NCBI GenBank assembly: GCA_964369805.1
Contig: CAYJFM010000005.1
Coordinates: forward strand, 1-63,813
DNA length: 63,813 bases
Reading direction: 5' to 3'
Source of the DNA: CAYJHC01 sp964369805
Lineage (GTDB): Bacteria; Bacillota; Clostridia; Peptostreptococcales; Anaerovoracaceae
Part shown: positions 15,462 through 24,248 of the stretch, in pieces
Position numbering within the stretch: the stretch's first letter is position 1
How the letters are laid out: each line of letters begins with the position of its first letter
Program-made: the position numbers and the translations under genes
The notes under the pieces: model-generated
Database searches by the model: none
What the model was told of the DNA's origin: nothing
Seen by the model: only the letters and a program-made list of their open reading frames with translations

Positions 15462-16898
15462 ATGTCACTAAAACGTAGAATTTTTTTATCAAATATATTT
15501 ACAGGAATATTTTCTGTCATATTTGTAATAATATTATCGACGATTATGTTTCTAAATCAGGAAAATATTAAGGAGTCCAATGGGTTTGATGAGAGTACAC
15601 TTAAAGAACATTTGAGCATTACTAGCTCACAAATTGAGACTATGATAAAAGAGGGTGCATCTTCAGATGAGATCGCGAATACTCTCAAGCTAGACAATAT
15701 TGAAGGGGCAGGGATATATATTGAGGAAGATGGAAAGGAAAAATACATTAGTGAAAACATTACTAGTGAAGAAAAGAATCTTATCATGCTACTTAAGGAA
15801 AATCCAGAAATAGAGCAACTTTCGACTAGTAATTATAATTTAGCTACTGATTCTTTTGAAGTTGAAGGTAAAACTTTTACAGTTTATGGATATATTGATT
15901 TTCAACTAGTGGTATCAAACCTTGAAGAAAGCACAGCTAATTGGAGAGTTTTAATAATAGCATTAGGACTGATATTTACTATAATTATCAATAGGTTTCT
16001 AACAAAGTTTGTATTTAAAAAAATAAATGAACCCTTAAATATATTAGTTTCAGGCGTTGACCAAATCAAAAATGGGAATTTAGATGTTAAGCTAGTCTAT
16101 AAAAGTGATGATGAGTTTGCAAAAGTAATAGACAGTTTTAATGAAATGACCATTAAATTAAAAGAAATAAAGGAGATTGAAAGAAAGTACGAGGAAGATA
16201 GGAAAGAATTATTACTAGGGGTAACACATGATTTAAGGACACCTCTTACATCTATTCAGGCCTACGTAGAAGGCCTTATTGATGGTGTGGCAAAAACACC
16301 AGAGATGGAGCAAAAATATCTTAAAACAATTAAAGAGAAATCAATAACTATTCAAAGAATGATCTCACAAATAATCCAATTCTCTAAACCAGATTTAGAA
16401 ACATATAGCTTGGATATGAAAGAAAGAAGAATTGATAAGGAAATAGAAAAATTTCTTGGGGATTGGGGAGAAGAGTATAAACTGTCAGGGTTAGAAATAA
16501 TACCAAAATACACACCTGTAACTGCCTGGATTGATTCGGAAAAATTAAAAACTATTCTTACAAATATAGCGGATAACAGCTTAAAGTACAAAAATAAAGA
16601 AAAAGGAATCTTAATAATTAGTTTTAAAGAAGAGAAAGAGTATGTAACGATAGAATTAGCAGATGATGGACCAGGAGTGAATGAAGACTCCATTGAAAAG
16701 CTATTTGATATGTTTTACAGGGATGATAAGGCGAGACGACATACTGATAAAGGCAGTGGCATTGGACTGGCAATCGTAAAGAAAATAGTTAACAAAATGG
16801 AAGGAACAGTTACAGCAAAAAATATAAATAATAGTGGACTCCAAATTGATATATGTCTAAAAAAGGAAGTGAAAAATGAAAAAAATCCTAATTATTGA
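15462..16898 (+). CDS. Sensor histidine kinase
   Basis: A 478-residue membrane kinase: helix 1 (about 11-31), an extracellular sensor domain of about 130 residues (32-160), helix 2 (161-180), HAMP (about 181-235), HisKA with phospho-acceptor His256 in GVTHDLRTPLTSIQAY, and a HATPase domain with N box LTNIADNSLKY, G1 ADDGPGV and G2 GSGIGLAIV. It overlaps the response regulator gene by 23 bases, so the two are translationally linked. The signal is unknown; the downstream exporter suggests cell-envelope or antimicrobial stress (inference). Confidence 0.92.
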   Translation: MSLKRRIFLSNIFTGIFSVIFVIILSTIMFLNQENIKESNGFDESTLKEHLSITSSQIETMIKEGASSDEIANTLKLDNIEGAGIYIEEDGKEKYISENITSEEKNLIMLLKENPEIEQLSTSNYNLATDSFEVEGKTFTVYGYIDFQLVVSNLEESTANWRVLIIALGLIFTIIINRFLTKFVFKKINEPLNILVSGVDQIKNGNLDVKLVYKSDDEFAKVIDSFNEMTIKLKEIKEIERKYEEDRKELLLGVTHDLRTPLTSIQAYVEGLIDGVAKTPEMEQKYLKTIKEKSITIQRMISQIIQFSKPDLETYSLDMKERRIDKEIEKFLGDWGEEYKLSGLEIIPKYTPVTAWIDSEKLKTILTNIADNSLKYKNKEKGILIISFKEEKEYVTIELADDGPGVNEDSIEKLFDMFYRDDKARRHTDKGSGIGLAIVKKIVNKMEGTVTAKNINNSGLQIDICLKKEVKNEKNPNY

Positions 16899-17583
16899 AG
16901 ATGATTTGGCTATAGCAGAAATAGAAAGAGACTATTTAGAAATAGAAGGGTTCTCGGCTGAGATAGCAGGGGATGGCATAGAAGGACTGAGCAAAGCTCT
17001 AACAGGAACCTTTGACTTAGTCGTACTCGACTTAATGCTGCCTGGGATGGATGGATTTACAGTATGTAAAAAAATAAGGGAAGAAGTGAATATACCTATT
17101 ATTATGGTCACAGCAAGGCAAGATGATATTGATAAAATTAGAGGTCTAGGTATTGGAGCAGATGATTACGTAGAAAAACCCTTTTCTCCTCAAGTATTAG
17201 TTGCAAGAATAAAATCACATATTTCTAGATATGAAAGGTTAACAAAATTCAATGATAAAATTGATAATAAAGATTCGATGATTACAAGCGGAGGTATAAC
17301 CCTTCAACCTAATACCTATTCTGTCTTAGTAGAGGGAAAAGAAATTCAGTTAAAGAGTAAAGAATTTGAATTGCTATTTTTCCTTATGTCTAACCCGGAT
17401 ATAGTATTTTCTCGAGAATATCTTTATGAAAAAATATGGGGACAAGATGCTTATGGATATGATGCTACGGTGGCAGTTCATATTAATAGAATAAGAAAGA
17501 AGATAGAAAAAGATTTTTCAGAGCCTGAATACCTTGTTACAGTTTGGGGAGCAGGATATAAGTTTAAAAATGCAGGTTATTAA
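16876..17583 (+). CDS. OmpR/PhoB-family response regulator
   Basis: A 235-residue regulator with a receiver domain (phospho-acceptor Asp52 in LDLMLPGMDG, acidic pair near residue 9-10, conserved Lys in EKPFSP) and a C-terminal winged helix (about 135-232, ending VTVWGAGYKF). Translation starts inside the end of the kinase gene, after AAGGAAG. The 11-base-spaced AGTTTA repeats before this operon and before the ABC gene are its likely binding sites. Confidence 0.93.
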   Translation: MKKILIIEDDLAIAEIERDYLEIEGFSAEIAGDGIEGLSKALTGTFDLVVLDLMLPGMDGFTVCKKIREEVNIPIIMVTARQDDIDKIRGLGIGADDYVEKPFSPQVLVARIKSHISRYERLTKFNDKIDNKDSMITSGGITLQPNTYSVLVEGKEIQLKSKEFELLFFLMSNPDIVFSREYLYEKIWGQDAYGYDATVAVHINRIRKKIEKDFSEPEYLVTVWGAGYKFKNAGY

Positions 17584-17596
17584 GGGGAGTGTAAGG

Positions 17597-18175
17597 ATGA
17601 TAAAAAAGCTAATTGCAATAATCATAAACTGTACAATAATTATTTTAGGAGTAGCTTTATTCATGACGAGTTGGGTTTCAACTCCTATAGCTAAACTAAT
17701 GAATAACCCAATTATGGAGACTATAGGCTCTTTTTTACCAGAAAATATTATAGCAGCAATACCAGAAAATGGTGAGTTTACCTTACTATCTATACCGAAA
17801 CTTATAGGAGAATTATTTGCAGAAGAATATATAGTGCAAATCGCTGTGTACGGAATATTTAACGTAATCCCACTAATTATAGTTGCCTTACTTATAATTA
17901 ACTTAATCAAAGTGATAATAGGCAATAGTTCTATTGTACTAGGGCTAATATCATACTTATTTTTGTTAGCATATGGAATAGTCTTTATATACATTGCAAA
18001 CTATCTTAATGATGCTATTATTGAGGCTGTTGTCGAAGCTCTTGGAGTAATGGCTCAGTTTCTTGGAGATTCACTGACTACTGTAATAACAGTGTTAAAT
18101 CCCCCTTATATTATCTCTGGCCTTGGAGTCTTAGGCATAATAACTACAATTTTATATAAAATATTGGAAGAATAA
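17597..18175 (+). CDS. Multi-pass membrane protein of unknown function
   Basis: A 192-residue protein read from ATG at 17597 behind GGGGAG; a longer reading from 17534 would start inside the response regulator gene without a binding site. Hydrophobic segments near the N-terminus (about 4-24), around residues 90-115, 120-140 and 165-185 suggest four membrane passes. It follows the response regulator by 13 bases and is part of that operon. No known domain is evident; it might modulate the kinase or the neighbouring exporter. Confidence 0.75.
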   Translation: MIKKLIAIIINCTIIILGVALFMTSWVSTPIAKLMNNPIMETIGSFLPENIIAAIPENGEFTLLSIPKLIGELFAEEYIVQIAVYGIFNVIPLIIVALLIINLIKVIIGNSSIVLGLISYLFLLAYGIVFIYIANYLNDAIIEAVVEALGVMAQFLGDSLTTVITVLNPPYIISGLGVLGIITTILYKILEE

Positions 18176-18182
18176 GTTCACA

Positions 18183-18217
18183 AGCTGGTGCAGTAATATG
18201 TATCAGCTATTTTTTTA
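18183..18217 (+). terminator. Terminator after the membrane protein gene
   Basis: AGCTGGTGCA and TGTATCAGCT form an imperfect stem followed by a run of seven Ts. Confidence 0.65.
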
Positions 18218-18224
18218 ATCACAT

Positions 18225-18276
18225 AGTTTATAAACAGTTTAAATTTATTAATCTTTTGTTTATAGTTTACTATATT
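18225..18276 (+). promoter_or_regulatory. AGTTTA boxes and probable promoter of the ABC exporter
   Basis: AGTTTA at 18225-18230, 18236-18241 (11 apart) and 18264-18269; TATATT at 18271-18276 is a possible -10. The 11-base pair matches that of the two-component operon. Confidence 0.55.
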
Positions 18277-18339
18277 TGTGTTTAATTAATGCTGTTACAC
18301 TAAGTACATAATAAAATTAGACATGAAAAGGAGAACAAA

Positions 18340-20895
18340 GTGCTACAAATAAAGAATATTTACAAAGAATATAAAACGGGTGAACTAATACAAAGAGCTT
18401 TAGATGGAGTTGGCCTTAGTTTTAGAAAGAATGAATTTGTTTCAATTCTTGGGCCTAGTGGATCAGGAAAAACTACACTTCTAAATATTATTGGAGGTTT
18501 AGATAGTTATGATAGTGGGGACTTAATCATAAATGGAACGTCGACAAAAGGTTATAAAGATAGGGACTGGGATACTTATAGAAACTATACAATTGGCTTT
18601 GTTTTTCAAAGTTATAATTTAATACCTCATCAAACAGTACTTGGAAATGTAGAGCTGGCTTTGACAATTGGAGGCATTTCTAAGCAAGAGCGAAGAAAAA
18701 GGGCAAAAGATGCACTGATAAATGTGGGGTTGAAGGAACATACACATAAAAAACCAAACCAGCTTTCTGGAGGCCAAATGCAGCGTGTAGCAATTGCAAG
18801 AGCACTTGTAAATAATCCAGATATACTTTTAGCAGATGAGCCAACAGGGGCTCTTGACACTGAAACAAGTATTCAGATCATGGAACTACTTAAAGAGGTA
18901 GCAAAAGAACGTTTAGTTGTTATGGTTACACATAACCCAGAGCTTGCAGAAGAGTATTCATCTCGTATAGTAAAGCTTAAAGATGGGAGAATTGTAGGAG
19001 ACACAGATCCTTTTATAATAGATGAAACGGTAGAGAATACTTCTAAATTAGATGGAGCTAAAAAAGCTAAAATGTCAGTTTTGACGTCCTTTTCATTAAG
19101 CTTTCAAAATCTTATGACGAAAAAAAGAAGGACACTTCTTACGTCCTTTGCAGGTTCCATTGGAATTATTGGGATAGCATTAATTATGTCCCTATCTAGC
19201 GGAGTCAACTCGTATATAGATACTTTGCAAAGCGAAACTATGGAGTCATACCCAATAACTATTGAAGCAGAAGCTATGGACTATGCAGCCTTAATGGGCG
19301 GCAGTGGAATGCCTACTTCAGGAGGTAATGCCTCAAATAATGAAAAAACTGATGCTAAAGAGGGGGTATACTCTGATTATAGTGAGATAAATAGAGAGGC
19401 TTCTCTTTCTATAGAAAACAATTTGACAGATTTTAAGGCATATTTGGAAGGGACAGATAGCCAATTCAATCAGTATTTAGGTGAAAGTGGAATAGTATAT
19501 TCTTATGATACGAATTTCGATGTTTTTACTTATGATAGTGAAGGCAACTTAGTAAATACAGATGCAGATCCAGAGGCGTTGACTACAGTTGATGTTACTC
19601 AATCTGCTAGTTCGGTTACGATGGAGTCAGGTGGCGGAGGAGGTCCTGAAGCAGCCATGAGCCAAATGGTAGGAAATACTACAACTGATTCTGCTCCAGC
19701 TAACTTTACAGAGCTTATGGCAGGAAATGACGAGGGTCTTGTCAATGAAACAATAATTGAAGGGTATGATATGCTTTCAGGCGGGTGGCCAGAAAACTAC
19801 AATGAAGTTGTATTATTTGTGGATGAAAATAATGAGGTAAGTGCTGGTACTCTTTATCAACTAGGATTAATAACGGCAGATGAATATATTGAAGTTTCTG
19901 AGTCAATTGAAGATGAAGAGGAAGTTGCTCAGCTTGTTTGGGACTATGAAGAAATTCTAGGGCAAGAGTTATTCTTAGTTACTGCAGCTGATAGGTTTGA
20001 GGAAACAGATAGTGGACTGTTTACATATAACGATGACACATATTATGAAGAAAACAAAAGTAATGTTACTGAAAATACTAAACTAAAAATAGTTGGGGTT
20101 GCAAAGCCTAATGCAGAAGAGGATGTAGAATTAGTATCAAGCGCAATAGGTTATACTACAGAGCTTACAGATAGTATTATTTCGGAGACAAATGAAAGTA
20201 GTGTTGTAGTAGCTCAGGAGTCAGATAAAACCAAAAGTGTGTTGACTGGAGAAACTTTTGATAGTGAGGATAGCAGTATTCCGACCTATGACGAGATTAT
20301 GGTAGCCTTTGGAAAGGTTAACTACGATGCGCCAACGGCAATTAGCATTTACACAGATAGTTTTGAGGATAAAGATGCTGCAGTACTTGCAATAGATGAC
20401 TATAATAGTACTGTAGATGAGGAAAATCAAATTGTATATACAGACCTTGTTGAAACAATGACTTCTTCAATGACCCAAATGATAGATGTAATCACTTATG
20501 TATTAATTGCTTTTGTAGCTGTATCATTAATCGTGTCATGTATTATGATTGGTATAATAACGCATATTTCTGTGCTAGAGAGAACGAAAGAGATCGGTGT
20601 ATTAAGGGCACTGGGTGCTTCGAAGGCTAATATTTCTCAAGTCTTTAATGCAGAAACAGTTATCATAGGGCTTTGCTCAGGGTTGCTTGGTGTTGTTATC
20701 ACAATGATATTAAATATACCAATTACTGCTATAATTCAAAATTTAGTGGGTAGTGAGACATTAACTACTGCGCTACCTATTGAAACTGGAGCAATACTAA
20801 TTGCGATTAGTGTAATTATTACAGCCCTAGGAGGCCTTCTACCAGCTAAAAGTGCTGCTAAAAAAGACCCTGTAATTGCATTAAGAACAGAGTAG
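18340..20895 (+). CDS. MacB-like ABC exporter, ATPase fused to FtsX-type permease
   Basis: An 851-residue half-transporter starting at GTG 18340 after AAAGGAG. The ATPase domain (1-235) has Walker A GPSGSGKTT (38-46), signature LSGGQMQRVA, Walker B ILLADEPTGALD and the switch His in VTHN. Then helix 1 (about 265-285), a very large extracellular region (about 290-710) rich in Ser, Thr, Asp and Glu with a GGGGG-like stretch, and three helices (about 715-845) of the FtsX/MacB permease fold. The family exports peptides, lipids or drugs or acts mechanically on the envelope. Shared AGTTTA repeats tie it to the two-component system upstream. Dimer formation expected. Confidence 0.9.
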   Translation: MLQIKNIYKEYKTGELIQRALDGVGLSFRKNEFVSILGPSGSGKTTLLNIIGGLDSYDSGDLIINGTSTKGYKDRDWDTYRNYTIGFVFQSYNLIPHQTVLGNVELALTIGGISKQERRKRAKDALINVGLKEHTHKKPNQLSGGQMQRVAIARALVNNPDILLADEPTGALDTETSIQIMELLKEVAKERLVVMVTHNPELAEEYSSRIVKLKDGRIVGDTDPFIIDETVENTSKLDGAKKAKMSVLTSFSLSFQNLMTKKRRTLLTSFAGSIGIIGIALIMSLSSGVNSYIDTLQSETMESYPITIEAEAMDYAALMGGSGMPTSGGNASNNEKTDAKEGVYSDYSEINREASLSIENNLTDFKAYLEGTDSQFNQYLGESGIVYSYDTNFDVFTYDSEGNLVNTDADPEALTTVDVTQSASSVTMESGGGGGPEAAMSQMVGNTTTDSAPANFTELMAGNDEGLVNETIIEGYDMLSGGWPENYNEVVLFVDENNEVSAGTLYQLGLITADEYIEVSESIEDEEEVAQLVWDYEEILGQELFLVTAADRFEETDSGLFTYNDDTYYEENKSNVTENTKLKIVGVAKPNAEEDVELVSSAIGYTTELTDSIISETNESSVVVAQESDKTKSVLTGETFDSEDSSIPTYDEIMVAFGKVNYDAPTAISIYTDSFEDKDAAVLAIDDYNSTVDEENQIVYTDLVETMTSSMTQMIDVITYVLIAFVAVSLIVSCIMIGIITHISVLERTKEIGVLRALGASKANISQVFNAETVIIGLCSGLLGVVITMILNIPITAIIQNLVGSETLTTALPIETGAILIAISVIITALGGLLPAKSAAKKDPVIALRTE

Positions 20896-20934
20896 CCATA
20901 TTTAATCTGTAGGAGTAAAATAAAAATATAAAAG

Positions 20935-20974
20935 AATAGGTTGTAGTAAGCTCTGAGCGTTGCTACAACCTATT
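20935..20974. terminator. Bidirectional terminator between the ABC gene and the tusA-like gene
   Basis: AATAGGTTGTAG (20935-20946) and CTACAACCTATT (20963-20974), a perfect 12-pair stem; T-rich on the right for the plus-strand gene and A-rich on the left for the minus-strand operon. Confidence 0.85.
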
Positions 20975-21007
20975 TGTATTTTTTTATATAATTAATCCGA
21001 AAGAATT

Positions 21008-21214
21008 TTATTTTGAAATTTCAATGACAAAGTTTGTATCTTCTTCACGGACAATTACATTATATTTTCGACCTGTTGCAAATCGTTTAATATTTTCCAT
21101 TGGGACCTTATTATCAACAGTAACCTCTAAGGGAGTGCCTAAGCTGCTTAAAGCTTTTTTTGTCATAATAACAGGTTCTGGGCAGTTAAAACCTTTTGCA
21201 TCTAATTTATTCAT
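21008..21214 (-). CDS. TusA/SirA-like single-domain sulfur (selenium) carrier protein
   Basis: A 68-residue protein consisting only of the TusA fold, with the conserved CPEP motif (Cys11 in KGFNCPEPV). Fused versions with a DsrE domain (YedF) accompany selenium genes; here only the TusA half is seen. It lies 37 bases downstream of selD on the same strand, so a role in delivering selenium or sulfur to SelD is a sensible inference, not shown. TTTATCTCC-type upstream sequence provides AAAGGAG on the minus strand. Confidence 0.85.
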   Translation of the reverse strand: MNKLDAKGFNCPEPVIMTKKALSSLGTPLEVTVDNKVPMENIKRFATGRKYNVIVREEDTNFVIEISK

Positions 21215-21251
21215 AGTTTGATAATCTCCTTTTACTTATAAATTTACAAAT

Positions 21252-22277
21252 CTATTTTAATATTACGTGGGTAGATTGTTTTTTTAGAACCTCACCAACT
21301 ATTGCTGTTTCAGGAATCTCATTTTTTAAGGATTCGAGAATTTTAGGTGCATCTTTTTCTGATACAGAAAAGAGTAGACCGCCAGAAGTCTGAGGATCAA
21401 ACATAAGGTCAGAGAGGGCAAGAGAAACCGTATCAGAAACTGATACTTTGCACTCTAGATAATCTCTGTTTGCATAGGCTCCAGCTGGAATAATTCCCAT
21501 TTCAGCCATTTCTAAAGACTGGTTCATGATAGGAATGCTTCCTGAATCAAAAGACACAGTAAGTCCAGAGCCGATTGCCATTTCATAGGCGTGACCCATA
21601 AGTCCGAACCCAGTAACATCTGTACAAGCATTAATTTTATAGTTTGTCATAATATCAAAGGCAGCTTTATTTAATGAGCTCATATGCTTAATTAAGTTCT
21701 TTTCTGTAGGAGGTTTTAGTAATCCTGCCTTGTTTGCAGTATTTAATACGCCGCTTCCTATTGGTTTTGTCAGAATCAGTAGGTCACCCTCATTAAGGGT
21801 ACTATTAGCCCAAATTTTATCAGGGTGGGCAAATCCAGTTACACAAAGACCGTATTTTGGTTCATCATCTTGAAGTGTGTGGCCTCCTGCAATAATTGCT
21901 CCAGCTTCTATTACTTTATCATAACCACCTTCGAGGATTCCCTGTACGTATTCTTTTGGAAGGTTTTCGGGGAAAGCAAAAATATTCATACATATTGTAG
22001 GCGTTCCACCAGTAGCATATACATCACTTATTGAGTTTGCAGCAGCAATTTGCCCATAAAAATAAGGGTCATCCACTACAGGAGGGAAGATATCTACTGT
22101 TTGTATCATTGCAGTATCATCATTTAAGCGATAAACTGCAGCATCATCGCTAGTATCGAAGCCAATAATTAAATTTGGGTCTTCGAACTTTGGTAAGTGG
22201 CACAAAACTTGTGACAAGGTCCCAGGACCTATCTTTGCCGCTCAACCAGCATTTTTTGTTAATTCGGTAAGTTTCAT
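21252..22277 (-). CDS. selD: Selenide, water dikinase SelD, itself a selenoprotein (in-frame UGA)
   Basis: A 341-residue protein if TGA (minus strand, 22244-22242) is read as selenocysteine 12: MKLTELTKNAGUAAKIGPG. This residue replaces the catalytic Cys of other SelD enzymes, next to the essential Lys15. Starting at a later methionine would lose the active site, and GGAGGAAAAT precedes the ATG at 22277. ATP-binding regions GFDTSDDAAVYRL and ACTDVTGFGLMGHA are present. It makes selenophosphate for Sec-tRNA synthesis. It lies 25 bases behind deoC and before the TusA-like gene. Confidence 0.96.
22217..22244 (-). promoter_or_regulatory. Sec UGA codon and SECIS hairpin of selD
   Basis: UGA at 22244-22242 on the minus strand, then 11 bases, then AGGTCC and GGACCT (22230-22217) as a six-pair perfect repeat around two bases. 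This is the strongest of the three SECIS-like stems in the window. Confidence 0.75.
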
Positions 22278-22302
22278 ATTTTCCTCCATCAGTGACAACT
22301 GT

Positions 22303-22950
22303 TTACTTTATAATTTCTAGAGAACTACTGGTGCCAATTCTATCTGCACCAGCTTCAATCATCTTAATTGCATCATCCTTAGTCTTTATACCACCAGATG
22401 CTTTAACTTTACCATTTTCAGCTATAGATTTAGATATAAGTGCCACAGTTTCTACTGTAGCGCCCCCAGTACTAAAGCCAGTTGATGTTTTGACAAAATC
22501 TGCTCCAACAGAAACTGCTAGTTGACTAGCCTTTATTATCTCCTCATCAGTTAATAAACAAGTTTCGATAATAACTTTGACAGTAGCATTATAGTTTTTT
22601 GCTATTGTAACAACGGTGGCGATATCAGTAGCTACATATTCGAAGTCTTTCTCTTTAAAGGCACCAAGGTTCATAACCATATCAATCTCATGTGCTCCAT
22701 TTTTTAGTGCATCGTCAGTTTCAAAAGCTTTTGATTGTGTGCTAGAAGCGCCTAGAGGAAATCCAACTGTAGCAGTGATTTTCACAGGATATTCTTTAAT
22801 CATGGCTTTCGCAAGGCCTACAAAAGAGGTGTTGACACATACAGAGTGAAAACCATGTTCACAAGCTTCAAAGCAAAGGTTTTGAATTTCTGCGGTAGTA
22901 GCATCCGCTCTTAAAAGGGTATGATCAATATACTCATTTAGGTTATTCAT
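22303..22950 (-). CDS. deoC: Deoxyribose-phosphate aldolase
   Basis: A 215-residue class I aldolase with the Schiff-base Lys154 in DFVKTSTGF and the second catalytic Lys in KVKASGGIKT. It splits 2-deoxyribose 5-phosphate into acetaldehyde and glyceraldehyde 3-phosphate, in deoxynucleoside breakdown. Its usual partners (deoB, pyrimidine phosphorylase, cdd) are absent; instead it sits between ychF and selD on the minus strand with gaps of 24 and 25 bases, which implies co-transcription with a selenium gene. AAAGGAAT precedes the ATG. Confidence 0.95.
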   Translation of the reverse strand: MNNLNEYIDHTLLRADATTAEIQNLCFEACEHGFHSVCVNTSFVGLAKAMIKEYPVKITATVGFPLGASSTQSKAFETDDALKNGAHEIDMVMNLGAFKEKDFEYVATDIATVVTIAKNYNATVKVIIETCLLTDEEIIKASQLAVSVGADFVKTSTGFSTGGATVETVALISKSIAENGKVKASGGIKTKDDAIKMIEAGADRIGTSSSLEIIK

Positions 22951-22974
22951 TATGTATTCCTTTCTTTTGTTACT

Positions 22975-24069
22975 TTAGCTATTATGTAGGAAATTGATTA
23001 CGTCACCATCCTGAACAATATAGTCTTTACCTTCTGATCTAACAAGACCTTGCTCTTTGGCTGCCGCCATATTACCACCACATTCTTTTAGTTTTTCAAA
23101 TGCAATAGTTTCAGCTCTAATAAAGCCTCTCTCAATGTCAGAGTGAATTTTGCTAGCCGCTTGAGGAGCCTTAGTACCTCTTTTGATTGTCCAAGCTCTT
23201 ACTTCTTTAGGCCCAGCAGTTAAGAAAGAGATAAGATCTAATAAGTGATAAGAAGCTTTAACAAGTTTATCTAAGCCAGATTCAGAAATTCCTAGCTCTT
23301 CTAAGAACATAGTTTTTTCATCTTCATCAAGAGTAGAAAGCTCTTCTTCAATTTTTCCACAAATAACAACAACGTCGGCTTCTTCCTTAGCAGCAAGCTC
23401 TTCAACAGCTTTTACATGTATGTTTCCAGACCATTCAGCAGCCTCATCTTCACTAACATTTGCAGCATAAATAACAGGCTTAAATGAAAGTAAATCAAGG
23501 GATTTAACAAAAACAGTTTCATCGTCATCCAAGTCGCAAGCTCTAGCAGATTTTCCCTCGCTGAGGCATTCAGAAACTTTTTCAAGGATTGCCAGCTCTC
23601 CGCTCAGTGATTTGTCACTCTTAAGATTTTTCTTTGTCTTCTGAAGACGTCTATCTACAAGTTCCATATCAGAAAGAATAAGTTCCATATTAATAGTTTC
23701 AATATCAGAAATAGGGTTAACAACTCCATCAACATGGATTACATTAGGGTCTTCAAAACACCTCACAACATGTACAATAGCAGCAACCTCTCTAATATGA
23801 CCAAGGAATTTATTCCCTAGACCTTCTCCTTTAGAAGCACCCTTTACAAGTCCAGCAATATCATAAAATTCAATAGCCGTAGGCAATGTTTTCTTAGAAT
23901 TATATAGTTCAGTTAGGACCTCTAGCCTTTCATCAGGTACAGATACAACCCCAACATTAGGTTCAATAGTGCAGAATGGGTAGTTAGCTGCCTCCGCTCC
24001 AGCCTTTGTGATTGCATTAAATAATGTGCTTTTGCCTACGTTTGGTAGGCCTACTATTCCTAGTTTCAT
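22975..24069 (-). CDS. ychF: YchF/OLA1-family P-loop ATPase
   Basis: A 364-residue protein of the Obg-related YchF family: P-loop GLPNVGKSTLFNA (7-19), G3 DIAGLVKGASKGEGLG, a central coiled-coil insertion (about 130-200) and a C-terminal TGS domain (about 280-362, ending DGDVINFLHNS). The family binds ATP in preference to GTP and associates with ribosomes; it is linked to oxidative stress. AAGGAG precedes the ATG. deoC follows 24 bases later on the same strand. Its leader contains the odd GC-richer element described at 24100-24190. Confidence 0.95.
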   Translation of the reverse strand: MKLGIVGLPNVGKSTLFNAITKAGAEAANYPFCTIEPNVGVVSVPDERLEVLTELYNSKKTLPTAIEFYDIAGLVKGASKGEGLGNKFLGHIREVAAIVHVVRCFEDPNVIHVDGVVNPISDIETINMELILSDMELVDRRLQKTKKNLKSDKSLSGELAILEKVSECLSEGKSARACDLDDDETVFVKSLDLLSFKPVIYAANVSEDEAAEWSGNIHVKAVEELAAKEEADVVVICGKIEEELSTLDEDEKTMFLEELGISESGLDKLVKASYHLLDLISFLTAGPKEVRAWTIKRGTKAPQAASKIHSDIERGFIRAETIAFEKLKECGGNMAAAKEQGLVRSEGKDYIVQDGDVINFLHNS

Positions 24070-24099
24070 TTTTTCTCCTTCTTTTGCTTGTCTTTTTCA

Positions 24100-24190
24100 C
24101 AGCCTACTGCGTTAAAGTGACTTACTACGTCAGTTACGTACATAGGGTACGCGCCTTCCTTCGCTCGTTACTTGCCTTGTATGTTGGGAA
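24100..24190. repeat. GC-richer structured element in the ychF leader, possible dispersed repeat
   Basis: Between ychF and lgt, a block of about 90 bases is clearly less AT-rich than its surroundings and holds short inverted repeats: TGAC/GTCA around TTACTAC, and CGTAC/GTACG around ATAGG. It is not coding in a convincing way. It may be an RNA leader of ychF or a dispersed palindromic repeat; only a genome search can tell. Confidence 0.4.
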
Positions 24191-24248
24191 AAATCCTGGG
24201 CAAACAATAATTTATATTTAATTTTCTTGAATTAACAGTTTTGTATTT

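Noticed and set aside
22190..22210. TGGCACAAAACTTG inside selD as a sigma-54 promoter
   Set aside because: The -12 part lacks GC at the required distance and it lies within a coding region on the other strand.
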